Shown here one piece after another: positions 13,301 through 24,814 of a stretch of 64,000 bases of DNA. The position numbers and the translations under genes are program-made. This stretch comes from Paramarasmius palmivorus (lineage: Eukaryota; Basidiomycota; Agaricomycetes; Agaricales; Marasmiaceae): the NCBI GenBank assembly GCA_037176845.1, contig JAYKXP010000037.1:434001-498000 (forward strand). Direction: 5' to 3'. The notes under the pieces are model-generated. The model was not told where the DNA came from, made no database searches, and saw nothing but the letters and a program-made list of their open reading frames with translations. Position 1 is the first letter of the stretch. Every line of letters starts with the position of its first letter.

Positions 13301-14604
13301 ACCGATCGCATTCGATGGCATTGACGATGCTCCACTCTTAACATGACCGGTATGACCCTTCACGGCCCTGGTCAGCAGCTGTATCATTACAATAAGCTAA
13401 CCGTCTTCTCTTACAGATAAACATCCTGCCCGAGAACAGCAGCCCTTTTTCAGACCGATGGGTATCCAGCCATACTGAGACTGGCGGAAGAGAGCAGCAA
13501 ATGTGCTATGGGAAAGGAGCTTGCCGCTGCATGATAAGTCCTCGGATGGTACTTCCAGTGCAAAGAGGCTCAGTCTGCGTTCGGAAGGCTCCACCTTGGC
13601 ACATTACAGCTGCGGCGTTTTGACGAACCATACAGGTACAGCTTTCGGTGTACCCTCGAGGCACGCCCCCGCATGGCTTTCACTCAACCTTTCCGCCATG
13701 TAGTATTGTTACCGTCCCTGGAACGATGTAGGGCATTAGCAAGAGTGGCCCATACGATCATTCATGAAGCCTTTTCGACATTCGACGCATCAACTCTTTG
13801 TCGATGATACCATAGATGATACTGCACAGTCAATCGGAATCGCTCCACAGCCCTATCAATGTCACCCGCCACCCGTGTTGTTGGAGTTGCTAAGTAAAGT
13901 GAGGTGCCCTCGTCTTGTATGTTCCGGCTCCTACTGATATGACCATGGGTTTGTTTTAGCAACAGCGTTCACAGGCATGCATAATCCAGGTACAAAGCAT
14001 ACGTTGCTAATGCGGGAACGAAGGGATCCATTTATGTTTGCGCCACTTGCACATTCCATTCAATGTCAACCAAACTTATGGATGATAAAATTGTACCTTT
14101 CAAGTTGCCTGAAATTGTCCTCTGCAGGAAGGCATGGCTAAGGTTCTTTGTCCCTCCAACCTTGTAGACCTATTTCAAGGAGTTCTCATGTTTCCTGGCA
14201 TGATTCTTGGCTTGGAATATCTTTTCCCTGTAGGTGCCACGACCATTTGGCATTTGAGAGGAGGAAAGGTAGGCGCATCAATGACGCATGGATGACGAGC
14301 CTCATGTTTGCTGCGCGCCTCTCGGGCACGTGCTCGGATTATTTAAATGGTTACGCGATTGGGGCAATGTTTCCTTTTCCCCAACGCCCAGTTACCCTTG
14401 TTTTTCTGCTCAACGACCTTGTACTCGGATTGCTCGCTGTCCTTTGTATTTCGAAGCTCTCTTATAAGGGCAAAGGATAGAAAGTATTAATTGTTGTTTG
14501 GGGAAACCAAGGTAACTGGTGAGTCATATTCATCGCGACGTGAATGAGTCAAGAGACACTGAGCGCGCTGGTAGACGACGACGACGGCACGACCACGAAG
14601 AATA
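10360..14604. other. 4.2 kb gene-poor stretch
   Basis: I read both strands and found no chain of exons, domain, tRNA or transposon protein. Open frames of 60-124 codons occur on both strands but overlap one another and have unbiased composition. One frame at 14148-14480 has hydrophobic runs but no family I recognise. The region may hold non-coding RNA, UTR or decayed repeats; nothing in the sequence decides this. Confidence 0.4.
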
Positions 14605-15615
14605 ATGTCTTTGGTTCAATTTCTTGCTATGAAGAACACGGTTTCCCAGAAACGAAAATCTGGGTCGACCTCTGTATCGGATTCGCCCCCCAAACGCGGT
14701 CGATTCTCATCGATACTGGATAGCTTTTCGGGATATTCTTCGAAGTCGGACAGCAGTACTCCAGTGCGGAGAACAAAGACCGCAACATCATCGTATACTG
14801 CGGCTGCGGCTGCGGCACCAAAAGCATCTCCAATCTGCACACTGTCACTCGACACAGCTTCCGTTGGACGCGTATTAGACGTATTGGACGTCAACGTATC
14901 CAACCCTCAGAATGCTCCTACACATTTCCCTTCCCAAGCATCACCATTGAACGAAGACTCCGGTCTTTGTCGATCCAAGACGCTACCATCATGCCGAGTA
15001 AACCCAAAAACAAAGACCAACGTTGATGCCTTATTCAAAGGTTCCGGGCACCACAGACGCCGCAGGTGCTCCTCGGGTTTGAGTATTTCCACCCTTTCCG
15101 ATCTAGCGACGCGTAATCCAGAGCTCGGTATCGTGCACCAACGTACGCCTCATGTCGTTGAACCCCGTTTGGTTTCGACAATGAGGCGAGTAGACCCAAA
15201 ACTGATCGCCGCGGTGAGGCGAAGCGTGGAAGCCGCTTCAATGTCGAGCTTGGGCTCGTCAGCCGACGGGTTTCTTGCTCAGGATTTGGTTCTGGCGAAG
15301 AGGCTCGGAGTTTATCTAGATGAATACGAGTGGCGAGATCAAGAAGTTTTCACAATGGATGTCGAGGACGAGGATGAATATACGATGGAGGTGGATTCGA
15401 ATGCGTTCTCTCTTTCAAAACCTCGATCATATTCGTTACCTCCTTCACCTACATCACCGGTATCTCCTCTTGAACGGACGTTATCTCTAGAACAGCTGGT
15501 TGCTACTCTTACTCTCAAACACCGGGAAAAGAGCGGTGTTAGGAAGGGACTAGATGGGGCTGGGAGGTCGAAGCAAAGGAGAGCTTCAGGTTTAAAGGTG
15601 GAACTCCAGCTGTAG
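14605..15615 (+). CDS. serine-rich basic protein of unknown function
   Basis: A single exon gives 336 residues. The sequence is low in complexity: Ser/Thr-rich N terminus with a putative basic nuclear signal (PPKRGR around residue 30), an alanine run near 65-72, an RRRR cluster near 155, and an acidic patch (MDVEDEDEYTMEVD) near 250. A helical segment, DPKLIAAVRRSVEAAS, precedes it. The C-terminal SPTSPVSPLERTLSLEQLV block looks like a proline-directed phosphorylation region. I recognise no domain; such proteins are common orphan nuclear candidates in mushrooms. Codon-like periodicity, length and the clean start support a real gene. Confidence 0.65.
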   Translation: MSLVQFLAMKNTVSQKRKSGSTSVSDSPPKRGRFSSILDSFSGYSSKSDSSTPVRRTKTATSSYTAAAAAAPKASPICTLSLDTASVGRVLDVLDVNVSNPQNAPTHFPSQASPLNEDSGLCRSKTLPSCRVNPKTKTNVDALFKGSGHHRRRRCSSGLSISTLSDLATRNPELGIVHQRTPHVVEPRLVSTMRRVDPKLIAAVRRSVEAASMSSLGSSADGFLAQDLVLAKRLGVYLDEYEWRDQEVFTMDVEDEDEYTMEVDSNAFSLSKPRSYSLPPSPTSPVSPLERTLSLEQLVATLTLKHREKSGVRKGLDGAGRSKQRRASGLKVELQL

Positions 15616-16431
15616 TACCTTCCTTTGGTTATCATGCTTTCTTTGCTATCGGACTACCTGCAATGTCATCGACTTTCATACACGCACGCACACTTATCAT
15701 TATTCTTGCCTTTGGTCTGATCTGTGTACAATATGATGTATACTAGCATTACCGCATCTTCAGCTAATTGAATCGTACGATCGATATAAATAGGCGAGGC
15801 TTGTGAAACGCAGTGAACACCTAGAGAGTAAGTATCACCTGAGGAGTATTATGAATGGTCTGGAACCAAGGGAATGAGGATGGCAGCCGAGGACTCGGGA
15901 TCCGGGGTCTTGGCTGGTAGTGGGGCCATCGGGCAGTATTACAGGAGCGGTCGTCGACTGGATTTGGAGTGCTACGCGTACGATTTCGCGAACAGAGGGC
16001 ATTATTAACGCACGAGATGAAACGTATTTCGGGACATGCATCCAGATCATCAGCAAATTTGACAATGTTATCGTTTGGTATTGGTTGTGTGTCCGGAACA
16101 GGCAATAGCCACCAAGACAGGGAAAAGATCCATCCGGACCAAGGGTCAAAGCAGACGCTAGGAATAGCAGACCATGGCCATTCATCGCTACGTTACTTGC
16201 CGGGTGCAAGCAAAATCCCCGAGAACTGTCGACTTGGATGTGGTATTGTTCCATGGCGATTCTTCGATCGAGAGTAGATAGGAGACTCGAACGTAGCAGC
16301 GACGGCAACCCCGTTTCATAGGCCACGTTTCGCGGTGAAACGGCTAGTTTTCGACAGGTAACCAAGTTTTCTTTGCTTCCACGGCGTATGATCGCCAAGT
16401 TTTGTCGAGCCGAGTCTTGAAGGAGTGGTGG
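15616..16431. other. intergenic
   Basis: A 187-codon open frame lies on the minus strand at 15835-16398, but it has no recognisable domain and odd composition, and no upstream promoter or exon partner is visible. I leave it unannotated. The last part is the promoter of the gene at 16548. Confidence 0.35.
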
Positions 16432-16437
16432 TATATA
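16432..16437 (+). promoter_or_regulatory. TATA-box-like element
   Basis: TATATA lies about 110 bases before the ATG at 16548 and is followed by a long pyrimidine-rich leader up to the start codon, an arrangement usual for well-expressed fungal genes. Assignment is by position only. Confidence 0.5.
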
Positions 16438-16547
16438 ACATCGATGCTTCAGGTTTGATTTACTCGTTCCCGCTCCAGTTTGGGCATCCAGTTCTTTACT
16501 CCTTCACCAACTTTATTCACTCCTTCAATCTTTTATAACCTCGCACC

Positions 16548-17805
16548 ATGCATCTCCTCCACTCCAAGCCAACACCCCAACCACAGCAGAAGACCAGGCC
16601 ACCCCACATTCGCGTCGTCAGCCGAGAAACCGTGAGTGCTGATATCCTTCTTCAGCCGGATGTACGAATGACTGACACCATCTCAACAGTTCAAGCGACT
16701 CTTTGATGACTGTGCTCCAACTTACGCCGTGTCTCTTGGTGTCGATGAGATCATGAAGGGTTCTGGCTTTGCCTCTTCCATGGCCAGCCCAATCTCGACA
16801 ATGTCCTCGAGAACTCTCAAGAGCTCATGGGGATCCTCCAATCCTAGCACACCCTGTACCTCGCGTTTCCTCCTGGACAGATCGGTAGTGAGGGACGCAG
16901 ACAATGAGGATATCATTGACATGTACGGCGCAGATGAGGAGGACGATTCTGATCCTACGCCACCAGTGACGCCTCGGACCTTTGGCGTAGCAACGCACGT
17001 GAGGGTCGCGAGTGGTAGTGACTGCATGGGATCAGGGCCTCTCCCTTCACCCCAGATATACCCCTTCCATCACTATTCCCCAGCAAAGAAAATCTCGAGC
17101 GGCTATGATGAAGTCGACCTTCCACCTCCTACTCCTTCTCCGACCTCTACCACTTTCTCTGATAAGGACCTGAGCATCCTCACCGACTCAGCCACAACAG
17201 AGACGGAACCAGAGCTCGAGCGTTTACCAGCTCCAGTGCAGTACACCGAGCTGGGAACACCCGAGTTCACCAACCCCTTCTCAAACGGCAAGCCTCTTAA
17301 GCCGCTTCCGAGGCTGGCCAAGAAGGATTTCAAGCCACTCTCCAAGAAGTTCCTCAAATCCGCTTCGAAGAACGACGAAGAGGAAGATGGCCTCGCAGAA
17401 GATTGCACTGCGGCTCTACTGTGCCGAGGCTCCACGAAGATGGAGAAGCACGCTCGTACTGTCGAGGAAAACGAACTCCTGCCCCCTCCAAGTCCGACCA
17501 AGTGCGAGTTTTCTCCGTACGACCGAGCAGGCATGTCTTCGAGCGAGAAGCGTATGCTCCGGTTGATGAAGGAATTATTCCCCGATGTTGCGATGGCAGG
17601 AGTGAAGAGGCCAAGAAGGGAAGAGGATATGCCTGAGCGGCCGGCGTGCATCCCTAGGGTACGCAGGTCTCTTTCGTTTTCTTCCACAAGGCTTTCGCAT
17701 ATGGCGTTAAGTGAAGCGCTTCGCTCAGAAGGGGTAGTCGAAGAGAGGGACGTTGTCGAATCTGATGGGGCCATCGTGAAAATCGAATTAGGGGAGTTAT
17801 TGTAG
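16548..17805 (+). CDS. unknown protein, FTNPF-motif tandem family (copy 1)
   Basis: Exons 16548-16631 and 16690-17805 (58-nt intron) give 399 residues. The splice places the second exon at FKRLFDD, the same junction as in the next gene. Recognisable blocks shared with that gene: FKRLF after the intron, an acidic IIDMYG...PPVTPR segment (about 105-125), a central TPEFTNPF...KPLPRL block (about 220-240), an ATALLC-like block, and a C-terminal block SPYDRAGMSSSEKRMLRLMK followed by ELFPD. No known domain; the composition and SP/TP sites suggest a nuclear or cytosolic phosphoprotein. It lies head-to-tail with its paralog, so a tandem duplication is likely. Function unknown. Confidence 0.75.
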
Positions 17806-18745
17806 AGGTACGATCCTCGCGTCTGATTTATATGGACTTGTCCCTTTCGGGCTTTCAACTTGGACTTGGATTTCCTTTGAGTACCTGTCATTCGTTTGGT
17901 TCTGTAGCATACTTGGATGAGCTCAGATACGACTCACCACCACGCTCGTTACTATGTCATACCACTTTTCTTAGCCTCTGTCTCCATACCCATCTCTGCT
18001 GTGTCTCTATATGCCCTGTAGCGTGTTGTATCTGAATATGTCGGTTGGCCAATACAGTTGATGGAATACACAAGATAATGAGCCTCCCCGCTAAGTTTGG
18101 TACTCAATATCGCATTATCTGTCAGAAAATGACAAGACAGCTAGTTATCAATAGCTGAAATGTAAAGATGTCAGAGATAGAGCGATTGTAAAAGTCCTAT
18201 AGCGCACCTTATCCCAGCTTCAGGCCTTCGGGACGATCGGAGAGCAATATCGACGGAACCGTGTCCAGATACGATCGCCGGAGGCCGTGTTAGATCTGCT
18301 TCCGGTAGGTCCAGACTCTGGGGGACACCATTGCAACATTATCGCTATGTCGCCCTGGACCAAGTTGACAGGCTTCTGCAATTCACCACTTCTGAATCTC
18401 TGAACATTCCAAGCGAAATGGAGTAGTTCATAAAAGTACGGCAGAGATCAGGACCCAGGCGCGGACGAGTAACTCATAACCACCTGGTTCCCCAATGGTT
18501 CCCCGAAACAAAACCGGAGAAGCGTTTCGTCGCCTATAAATGAAGCACCGACACCGGGAGTCACCGTTATTTCGTCTCCCCGCAAAGCCGATCGTTGGGC
18601 GCCGATACTTTTGAGATGTGAACGGTATAAGGTCAGAGCACGGAAAACGACCATTTTGGATACCAGCTCTCCAGCTTTGTGTCACTGTCTTTCATTATTC
18701 AACCCAACTACCCACATTCCTTCAACCTTCACATCCGTCATCCAG
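17806..18745. other. intergenic between tandem paralogs
   Basis: No supported gene. A TATAAA-like element at about 18535-18540 and a pyrimidine-rich tract at about 18690-18740 lie upstream of the second paralog. Confidence 0.4.
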
Positions 18746-19910
18746 ATGCACGCCCTAGGAAAGTCAAGGCCAAGTCCTATTCGGGTTATGGACTGCAAGA
18801 CGGTGAGCCGCTCTTTTTCTATCTGCTTTGGGAGCTGACAGGAACAAGTTTAAACGGCTCTTCCATGACACACCGTCGCACCATTATACAAACCCCCAAA
18901 CCAGTCCACTGTCCCCGGAATACATCGCGATACCTCATCTCCCGTGCACATCCAAACCACTCCATACTCCAACGACAAAGGACCGACCTGATACCTCTAT
19001 CTCGGCTGGAATAGAAGACGTCCCAGATAACGATGACTGTGGCGACATCATTGACCTGTACGGAAGCGTTCCTGCGGACGACGATGACGACGACTGGGAC
19101 ATCACACCGCCCGTGACGCCTCGTTGGCATGGTTTATACGACCATGTAAAGGTGGCGGATAGTAATGTGTCGGGCGACGAACACCATTTCCATCAATACC
19201 CAGGTCGCCATCGCATTCCCAGTTCTCCACTCCAACACCTAACTTTCGGCGTACAGCCAGAAAATCGTGCGCCCAAATCCCAAATGTCGATACCTAGAGC
19301 ATCATCCATCACACGTTACAACTGGTGGGACGAGATAGATTCTCCTACTCAGCCCCATCTCGAAGACGACCTTTCAGGCGATTGCACCTCCAGGTCTAGC
19401 AAGACGGAAGAGACCGTCGACCGCATTGCTCGTCCCGTTGCACTCGCTGATTTGGATCCACCAGAGTTCACGAACCCCTTCGCGATGGATACCCCCTTAG
19501 AACCGCTTCCGCGACTGAGGATAAGCGACTACAAGCCCTTATCGAGCAATTTCCTCAGAAACTCGGCCGAAACTATGCAAGAGGATTTCGAAGAAGGAGA
19601 GGTGTTTTCTGCGACGCTGCTGTGTATTCCGAGACGACCTGTCGTCGAGAAGCCGGTTCTCATGAAGGTTCCACCGAAGTCTGGAAGGCGAAGAAAAAGG
19701 GACCTGTCTCCACATGATAGAAGGGGCATGTCGGCCAATGAGCGGAGGATGTTTCGGTTGATGTGCGAGCTATTTCCAGATATTGCACATGCGAGCGTAG
19801 ACGTCCCTACAGGGCCGTCGCGTGCCGTGCATTCCAGTGGCTGGTATGGAAGAAGGGGTTCGGAACCTATGTATTGGACCCGCATGGCTGATATCGAAAA
19901 GTTAGAATAG
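18746..19910 (+). CDS. unknown protein, FTNPF-motif tandem family (copy 2)
   Basis: Exons 18746-18802 and 18849-19910 (46-nt intron) give 372 residues. The intron phase and position (before FKRLF) match the gene at 16548. Shared blocks in the same order: IIDLYG...ITPPVTPR, PPEFTNPFAM...PLPRL, YKPLSSNFLR, SATLLC, and a C-terminal SPHDRRGMSANERRMFRLMC followed by ELFPDIA. Between blocks the two proteins have diverged widely, so only these blocks seem constrained. I recognise no domain. The C-terminal block is the best candidate for a structured or binding element. Confidence 0.75.
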
Positions 19911-20615
19911 ATTTGGGAACCAGACATTATAGATATGTGTTCTTGCATTCCTTGGTTTCGAGCGTACTCTACTGGTAGACTTAGTCTTTGCAAAAAAAGT
20001 AGAATTGACCGACTCACATTCCTCATACCCCACCCAATAGCTATCTGCTCTCCCTTGGACCGACTGCATCCACTGAACATCCAGATCAACGCCTCGCTGG
20101 CAAGTATATGGCCTTCTTCTTGCGACTAGTCGCCCTCAAATGATGTCAGACTCATTAAAATACACTTTGAGAGGAGCCCTGGTCAGATTGGGTCCAAATG
20201 AATTAATCAAGCCGCAAAACAATTCACCTTCAGATCTTTTTTCGTCGCTCGGCCGAACCATATCCATTCAGTTGTATGTATCCAGTGCACAATCAAGATC
20301 CCATGGAAAGACTCGGATATCTTCTCAATACATATTGAGCGAATTTTTTCTGTGGGGCTGGATTTGGGCTGGATGATGATGACTCCGACTCAGATGAGAG
20401 AACGAAAGATAGCTGTGAGCAGCAAGCGGCAATTCAAGCGGCATTCGCTTTCTCTTCTTTCGTCTACTTACCACCACCATACTCATTGGCTTCACGCTCA
20501 CCCACCCCAAACGACACGAGGTTTTGAGCCATATAATGGAAACTTCTCATAGTCACACCCGTATTCTGATTCCCACCTGGAACCCTCGCGCCGTTCTTCA
20601 TCCGCTTCTACGGGG
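19911..20615. other. intergenic
   Basis: I see no supported gene. The last 100 bases lead into the glutathione S-transferase start. Confidence 0.4.
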
Positions 20616-21405
20616 ATGTCGACTTTCATTCGATTTTTCGATATTCCGAGCAAGCTGAAGCCAATGGCCTGGTCACCAAACTGCTGGAAGACGGTAAGTA
20701 CGAAACATCTTCTCGTAGCTATCTGATTGACCTGCTTTTGCTCAGAGATATGCGCTGAACTATAAGAAAGTCCCATATCAAACGACCTGGGTCGAATATC
20801 CTGACATCGAGAAAACATGCCGCGACCTAGGCGCTCTTCCCACTTCTACCAAGCAAGATGGGTCTCCTCAGTACACTCTTCCAGTCATCCACGACCTCGC
20901 AACGAATGTTGTCGTATCAGATTCTACAAAAATAGCAGCATACCTCGATACTACCTACCCCGATTCCTCTGCTCCCTTAATCCCATCCGGTACCCTTGCT
21001 CTTCAGCTTGGTTTCCTATATGGATTTTCGACGCGACTCCGGCATCTTTTCCCTCTTGCCATTGAGCAAGAGACAAGAATACTGACCCCACAAAGCGAAT
21101 TATACTTCCGCCAGACAAGGGAGCAGCTGTTCGGATGCTCGCTCGAGGACTATGCGAAATCTAAGGGGAACTGGAACAAGTTTCAGCGCGACCTTGGTGC
21201 AGTGGACTCGTGGTTGGGGAAGAACACGTTCGTCATGGACTCAGAGGTACCCACGTATCCTGATCTCGTCATGGGGGCCATTATGATGTGGTGTCGCACG
21301 GTATGGGGGAAAGAAAGCGAACAGTGGAAGGATATCGCAACCTGGAACAGTGGTCGGTGGCAGAAGCTTTTGGAAGAACTGAAGGGGTACGAGATGGTCG
21401 TATAA
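20616..21405 (+). CDS. glutathione S-transferase-like protein
   Basis: Exons 20616-20693 and 20746-21405 (52-nt intron) give 245 residues. The N terminus, FFDIPSKLKPMAWSPNCWKT, then RYALNYK...VEYPDIE, is the thioredoxin-like GST N-domain of a class common in Agaricomycetes. YTLPVIHD (cis-proline loop) and SDSTKIAAYLD (the glutathione gamma-glutamyl contact region) follow at about residues 70-95. The C-terminal half is helical. GSTs of this group conjugate glutathione to electrophiles or act as peroxidases in detoxification; substrate unknown. The second exon has no internal methionine near its start, so the whole gene emerges only when the short first exon is joined. Confidence 0.87.
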
Positions 21406-21639
21406 CTTTGAATGATATTCAAGCATGCAGATTCTATGTAGCCAGCATTCATGGTGTGTCTAAATATCCTTGAAACAAGCCTATACTCTAAATGATTACT
21501 TTCAGTCTGCCTATATCAGTGCCATCCAAGAATATCTGAGTATACGTCCGGATATTCGTCCTTTAGAAGATTAAGCCCTTTACGATTAGTGTGCTGACCA
21601 GTGGTCCATAGCGCCTACCAAATAATGGTGAGCGCCAGA

Positions 21640-23229
21640 AATGATCACAATGAGCGAGAATATATTACCTGCCACCCTTGACGCGAACTAGTGACTCGTC
21701 GCAAGTAGCCGGGGCTTCCCCGAAAAGAGCTCATCATTTTTCTCATCATCGGTGGTAAAGATGAGTATGGGCATGTTGGCCGGTTAGAGCGCAGATATAT
21801 TGCATCCAACTGGTAACCAGCATCTCGTTTATCAGATCTGATATCCTGGCTACAAGGTCAGCAACGCCAGGGGCAGCTAAAAGTACTCACCAATACTCTA
21901 TCGTCGATTAAGAACACAGACAAAACTCGAAGCTTCGGTATCCTGGTGAGGATCGTCTTCAGAGCAGCTTGCCTCATAACCACGAATGGTAAGTCCAGGA
22001 CCTCGAGCTCTGGTATCTTGATGAGCAATGAGAGGAGCTTGGGCGGTGTACTTGGGAAGTTGCATTCTTTACCATCGTCTGAGGACAGACTAAGGGACGA
22101 AAGTAAAGGCGATTCCGTTATCACCAACGCAATCCAGTCAAATACCTCATTGAACTGGCTTCTAGATGATACGCCTTGATGCCGAACGACCAGGCGTTCT
22201 AAATGCGTCAGTCCGTGGAAGGTTATCTTTTGCGGCTGTTGGCTGAATGAGTGTCTAAGTACCGGGAAATGGAATACAACGTACCGACGCTAATGTCACA
22301 GACAGGAAATGATCGAAAGAGATGTCCAAGCTCCGTAGCGAGGGGGAAGCAGAAAGTAGATGGAGTAGATCCCTGTTGGAGAGCCCATGATTTCGTCCAA
22401 TATGAAGACTATGCAAGTTGTGGATGTACGGTGTAATTTGCGCGGGGGTTTCCAGAGAGTAGGTATCCTGAAAAGGAGATGTTAGGGACTGAAACGTGAA
22501 TATTCTTGGTTGCCACAAACCATCATACTCAATGACTGACAACTAGACCCCGTCATCCACGCGCCCAGGGCATCATACACGCAAGTGGTGAGCAAGCCAA
22601 TCCGAATCTCCCTGAGGTTTGTTAAACGAGAAAATCGAGCGATGTCAGCAGCATTAATCCTAGCGAGAAGCGTGAGCTGGAATATTGAAGAGCACCCCGT
22701 AAGTGCGGAAATAATAATATCACTTATGTCGTGTGGTAGTGGGTGATATCGGTGTTCAGGGTGATAAAAAGTGAAGGACTGGATATTCGGTAGTTTAGAA
22801 AGAGACTCAGCCCACACAGGTGAGGGGCGCTGATTTGGACGGTACCGGACATAGTCATTCAGTCCAACTGAGTAATGAAAGGAAACGTGAGTCATGCTTG
22901 GTGACAGTAATTAATAATCATCTCACAGCAGAGCTCGACCGACTTGACATACGGTCGGAGGTGATGCTTGCGGTCTAATGTCTCTAGGGGAGGATAGTTC
23001 AGGTTTTCCTAATTGCTAGTCAATTGGCGTAATAAAGACGTCTGACGTTGGTACTCACCGAACCATTACTTCGGAGGACAACCAAACTAATGGACCGATA
23101 TAAACTCGGTAATGCAGCTTCGTAGAACACCTGATTGACTCTGGAGCAGTCATAGAGCGACTTTCTATCGTCGACGAGACTCATGATGTAGAGAAGAATG
23201 TCGAATGGTAAGCTGTGGATTTCGGTCAT
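21640..23229 (-). CDS. F-box protein with leucine-rich C-terminal part
   Basis: The start at 23229 opens an F-box (LPFDILLYIMSLVDDRKSLY, residues 6-45). I can place exons 23229-23059, 23008-22927 and a third starting at 22867, all joined in frame by GT-AG introns of 50 and 59 nt. Later exons carry leucine-rich segments (SLDISFDHF, LTHLERLVVRH, IPELEVLDLPF, IPKLRVLSVFL) down to about 21886. The border between the third and fourth exon (near 22490-22580) and the 3' end are not resolved; the end given is approximate. By family it would be the substrate adaptor of an SCF ubiquitin ligase; the substrate is unknown. Confidence 0.65.
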
Positions 23230-23322
23230 GGTGTAAGAATTGCAATGACGCCCGATGACAATAGTAAGCGCTATTATCTGTAAGCGCTAACGGAGATAAG
23301 ATATATAGAACAATGCAACAAA

Positions 23323-23336
23323 GGGTTAGGGTTAGG
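23323..23336 (+). repeat. short telomere-like repeat (TTAGGG)
   Basis: The 14 bases GGGTTAGGGTTAGG lie between the divergent F-box gene and ATG101, about 115 bases before the ATG101 start. That is just over two TTAGGG units: possibly a telobox-type binding site, possibly chance. Confidence 0.4.
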
Positions 23337-23451
23337 AGCATAGCCCTCTTGAACAACAACGACAGCGACGAAATCCTTTTCCATGAACCTCAACTAGCCC
23401 GATTTCTGTTTTATATCAGCACCACTTCATCCTGGACCCAAGAAGTCCGAT

Positions 23452-24155
23452 ATGAATACCTATCCGACTATCACCATAGAGCTCGTAAGTCAAGCCTCTT
23501 TTTGCCATTGCAGTTGTACCGATACGATTGGGCCTCTAGGTGCTGGACCGATTTACTGCTAAAGAAGTGCTCACCGCTATCCTCCATGCAATCCTTTTCC
23601 ATCGTCTTTTTGGAACCGTGAAACCCAAAACAATCGAAGTGCTCGATGTCACAATGCCTGGAGTCTCAGATCCGGAAATGGAGTCTCTTGTATCAGAAAA
23701 AGTTGATGCCTTTTGGAAAGGTGTAGAACAAGGAATGGGGAAAAGAGGGCAAATAACCGTCACGTTTGCGGAGAAGAAGAATAAGAAGACATGGTTCCAG
23801 GTTTATGCGGTTGAAGAGGAAATCCCTTGGGAGCAGTGGTGAGCCTGATCCGTTCCTGCTCGATCCGAAGGTTGAATGAGTTAACAGGGTAATCAACGCT
23901 GAAATCCGGCAACCTAGAGATACAGGTATGTGTATATGTCCCTATACGCCAGTCTTCTCATACTGAGGAACAATAGAACGCACTCAATTTGAAGGGAATC
24001 TAGCATCTACGCTCACCAAGTCGATACAAACTATGCTCACACATACTTCTTCGGAAAGAGGTCGGAAGGCAGTACCTCAGATCACAAGTGCCTCTGGAAT
24101 TTCACCCTTCCCTATTCGGATAACAGTGACAGTTGGAGGTGTCGATGCCGGGTAG
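23452..24155 (+). CDS. ATG101: autophagy-related protein 101
   Basis: Four exons, 23452-23484, 23540-23838, 23888-23925 and 23977-24155, join in frame to 182 residues. The HORMA-fold protein is recognisable from FTAKEVLTAILHAILFHRLF near the N terminus, the middle helix region, KKTWFQVY (the exposed WF motif region) and EEIPWEQW, and the C-terminal IRITVTV strand. The family's usual length is about 200. ATG101 pairs with ATG13 in the autophagy-initiating Atg1/ULK complex; species that keep ATG101 generally lack the Atg29-Atg31 system of budding yeast. The start was chosen because MNTYPTITIEL joins directly to the conserved VLDRF strand. It is transcribed divergently from the F-box gene. Confidence 0.9.
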
Positions 24156-24814
24156 TAGGACATGTTTGATAGAGTTCTACCTATGATAGGTGTATTTCTA
24201 GGAGCCTAGGTCATAGGTTAGTTCTTTGTACTTCCGATTCACCAGGGGCTGAGCTCATAGAATGTCAGCATTCATAGGATATCTCAATGCAGAGGCTCCG
24301 GCCGTGTTTCAGCCTGTATACTATTCACGGCAGTCGGAGGGTCGCGAGCTGCACTAGGTCGCTCAGAACCTTGATGATACTTAATGTTGTTTGACCGGTG
24401 TTCTCCACAACCCCGTGCTGTAACCAATTTTGTATCCATTGCATCTTGATTTCCACCTCCTCCCGCAGATTCCCGTCGTTTACATACATGTTCTGCAAAT
24501 TGCAATGTGTTCATCAATAGATGTTTATGAATAATACATCACCCAGCCAAGGGAGCGATGCGCGTCGAACGGCGTCTGTCGGTGTAGTGATTTCCACAAG
24601 TCCGGGGCTGTCATGGAAAATAAATCCTTGTGGCATAATCTGTTCTAAGGAGCATCAGCTCGTTGCGCAGTGAGCCGCCTCATTACGTTGAGAGCATATC
24701 AATATTCGCCTAGTTATCGACAACTTCGGAGGGTATTCGAGTAGGTATGAGGTATTAAGTATACATTTTATAGATACACATGTCCGGCCATAGTCCATCA
24801 GGGAAAGGGAAGAA
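24156..24814. other. intergenic between convergent genes
   Basis: 3' flanks of ATG101 and of the aldo/keto reductase. I see no supported gene. Confidence 0.4.

Noticed and set aside
15835..16398. 187-codon minus-strand frame
   Set aside because: No domain, odd composition, overlapping frames on both strands, and it covers the promoter region of the gene at 16548.
17103..17891. 262-codon minus-strand frame
   Set aside because: It is the antisense shadow of the well-supported gene at 16548-17805; its Ser-rich content mirrors that gene's codons.
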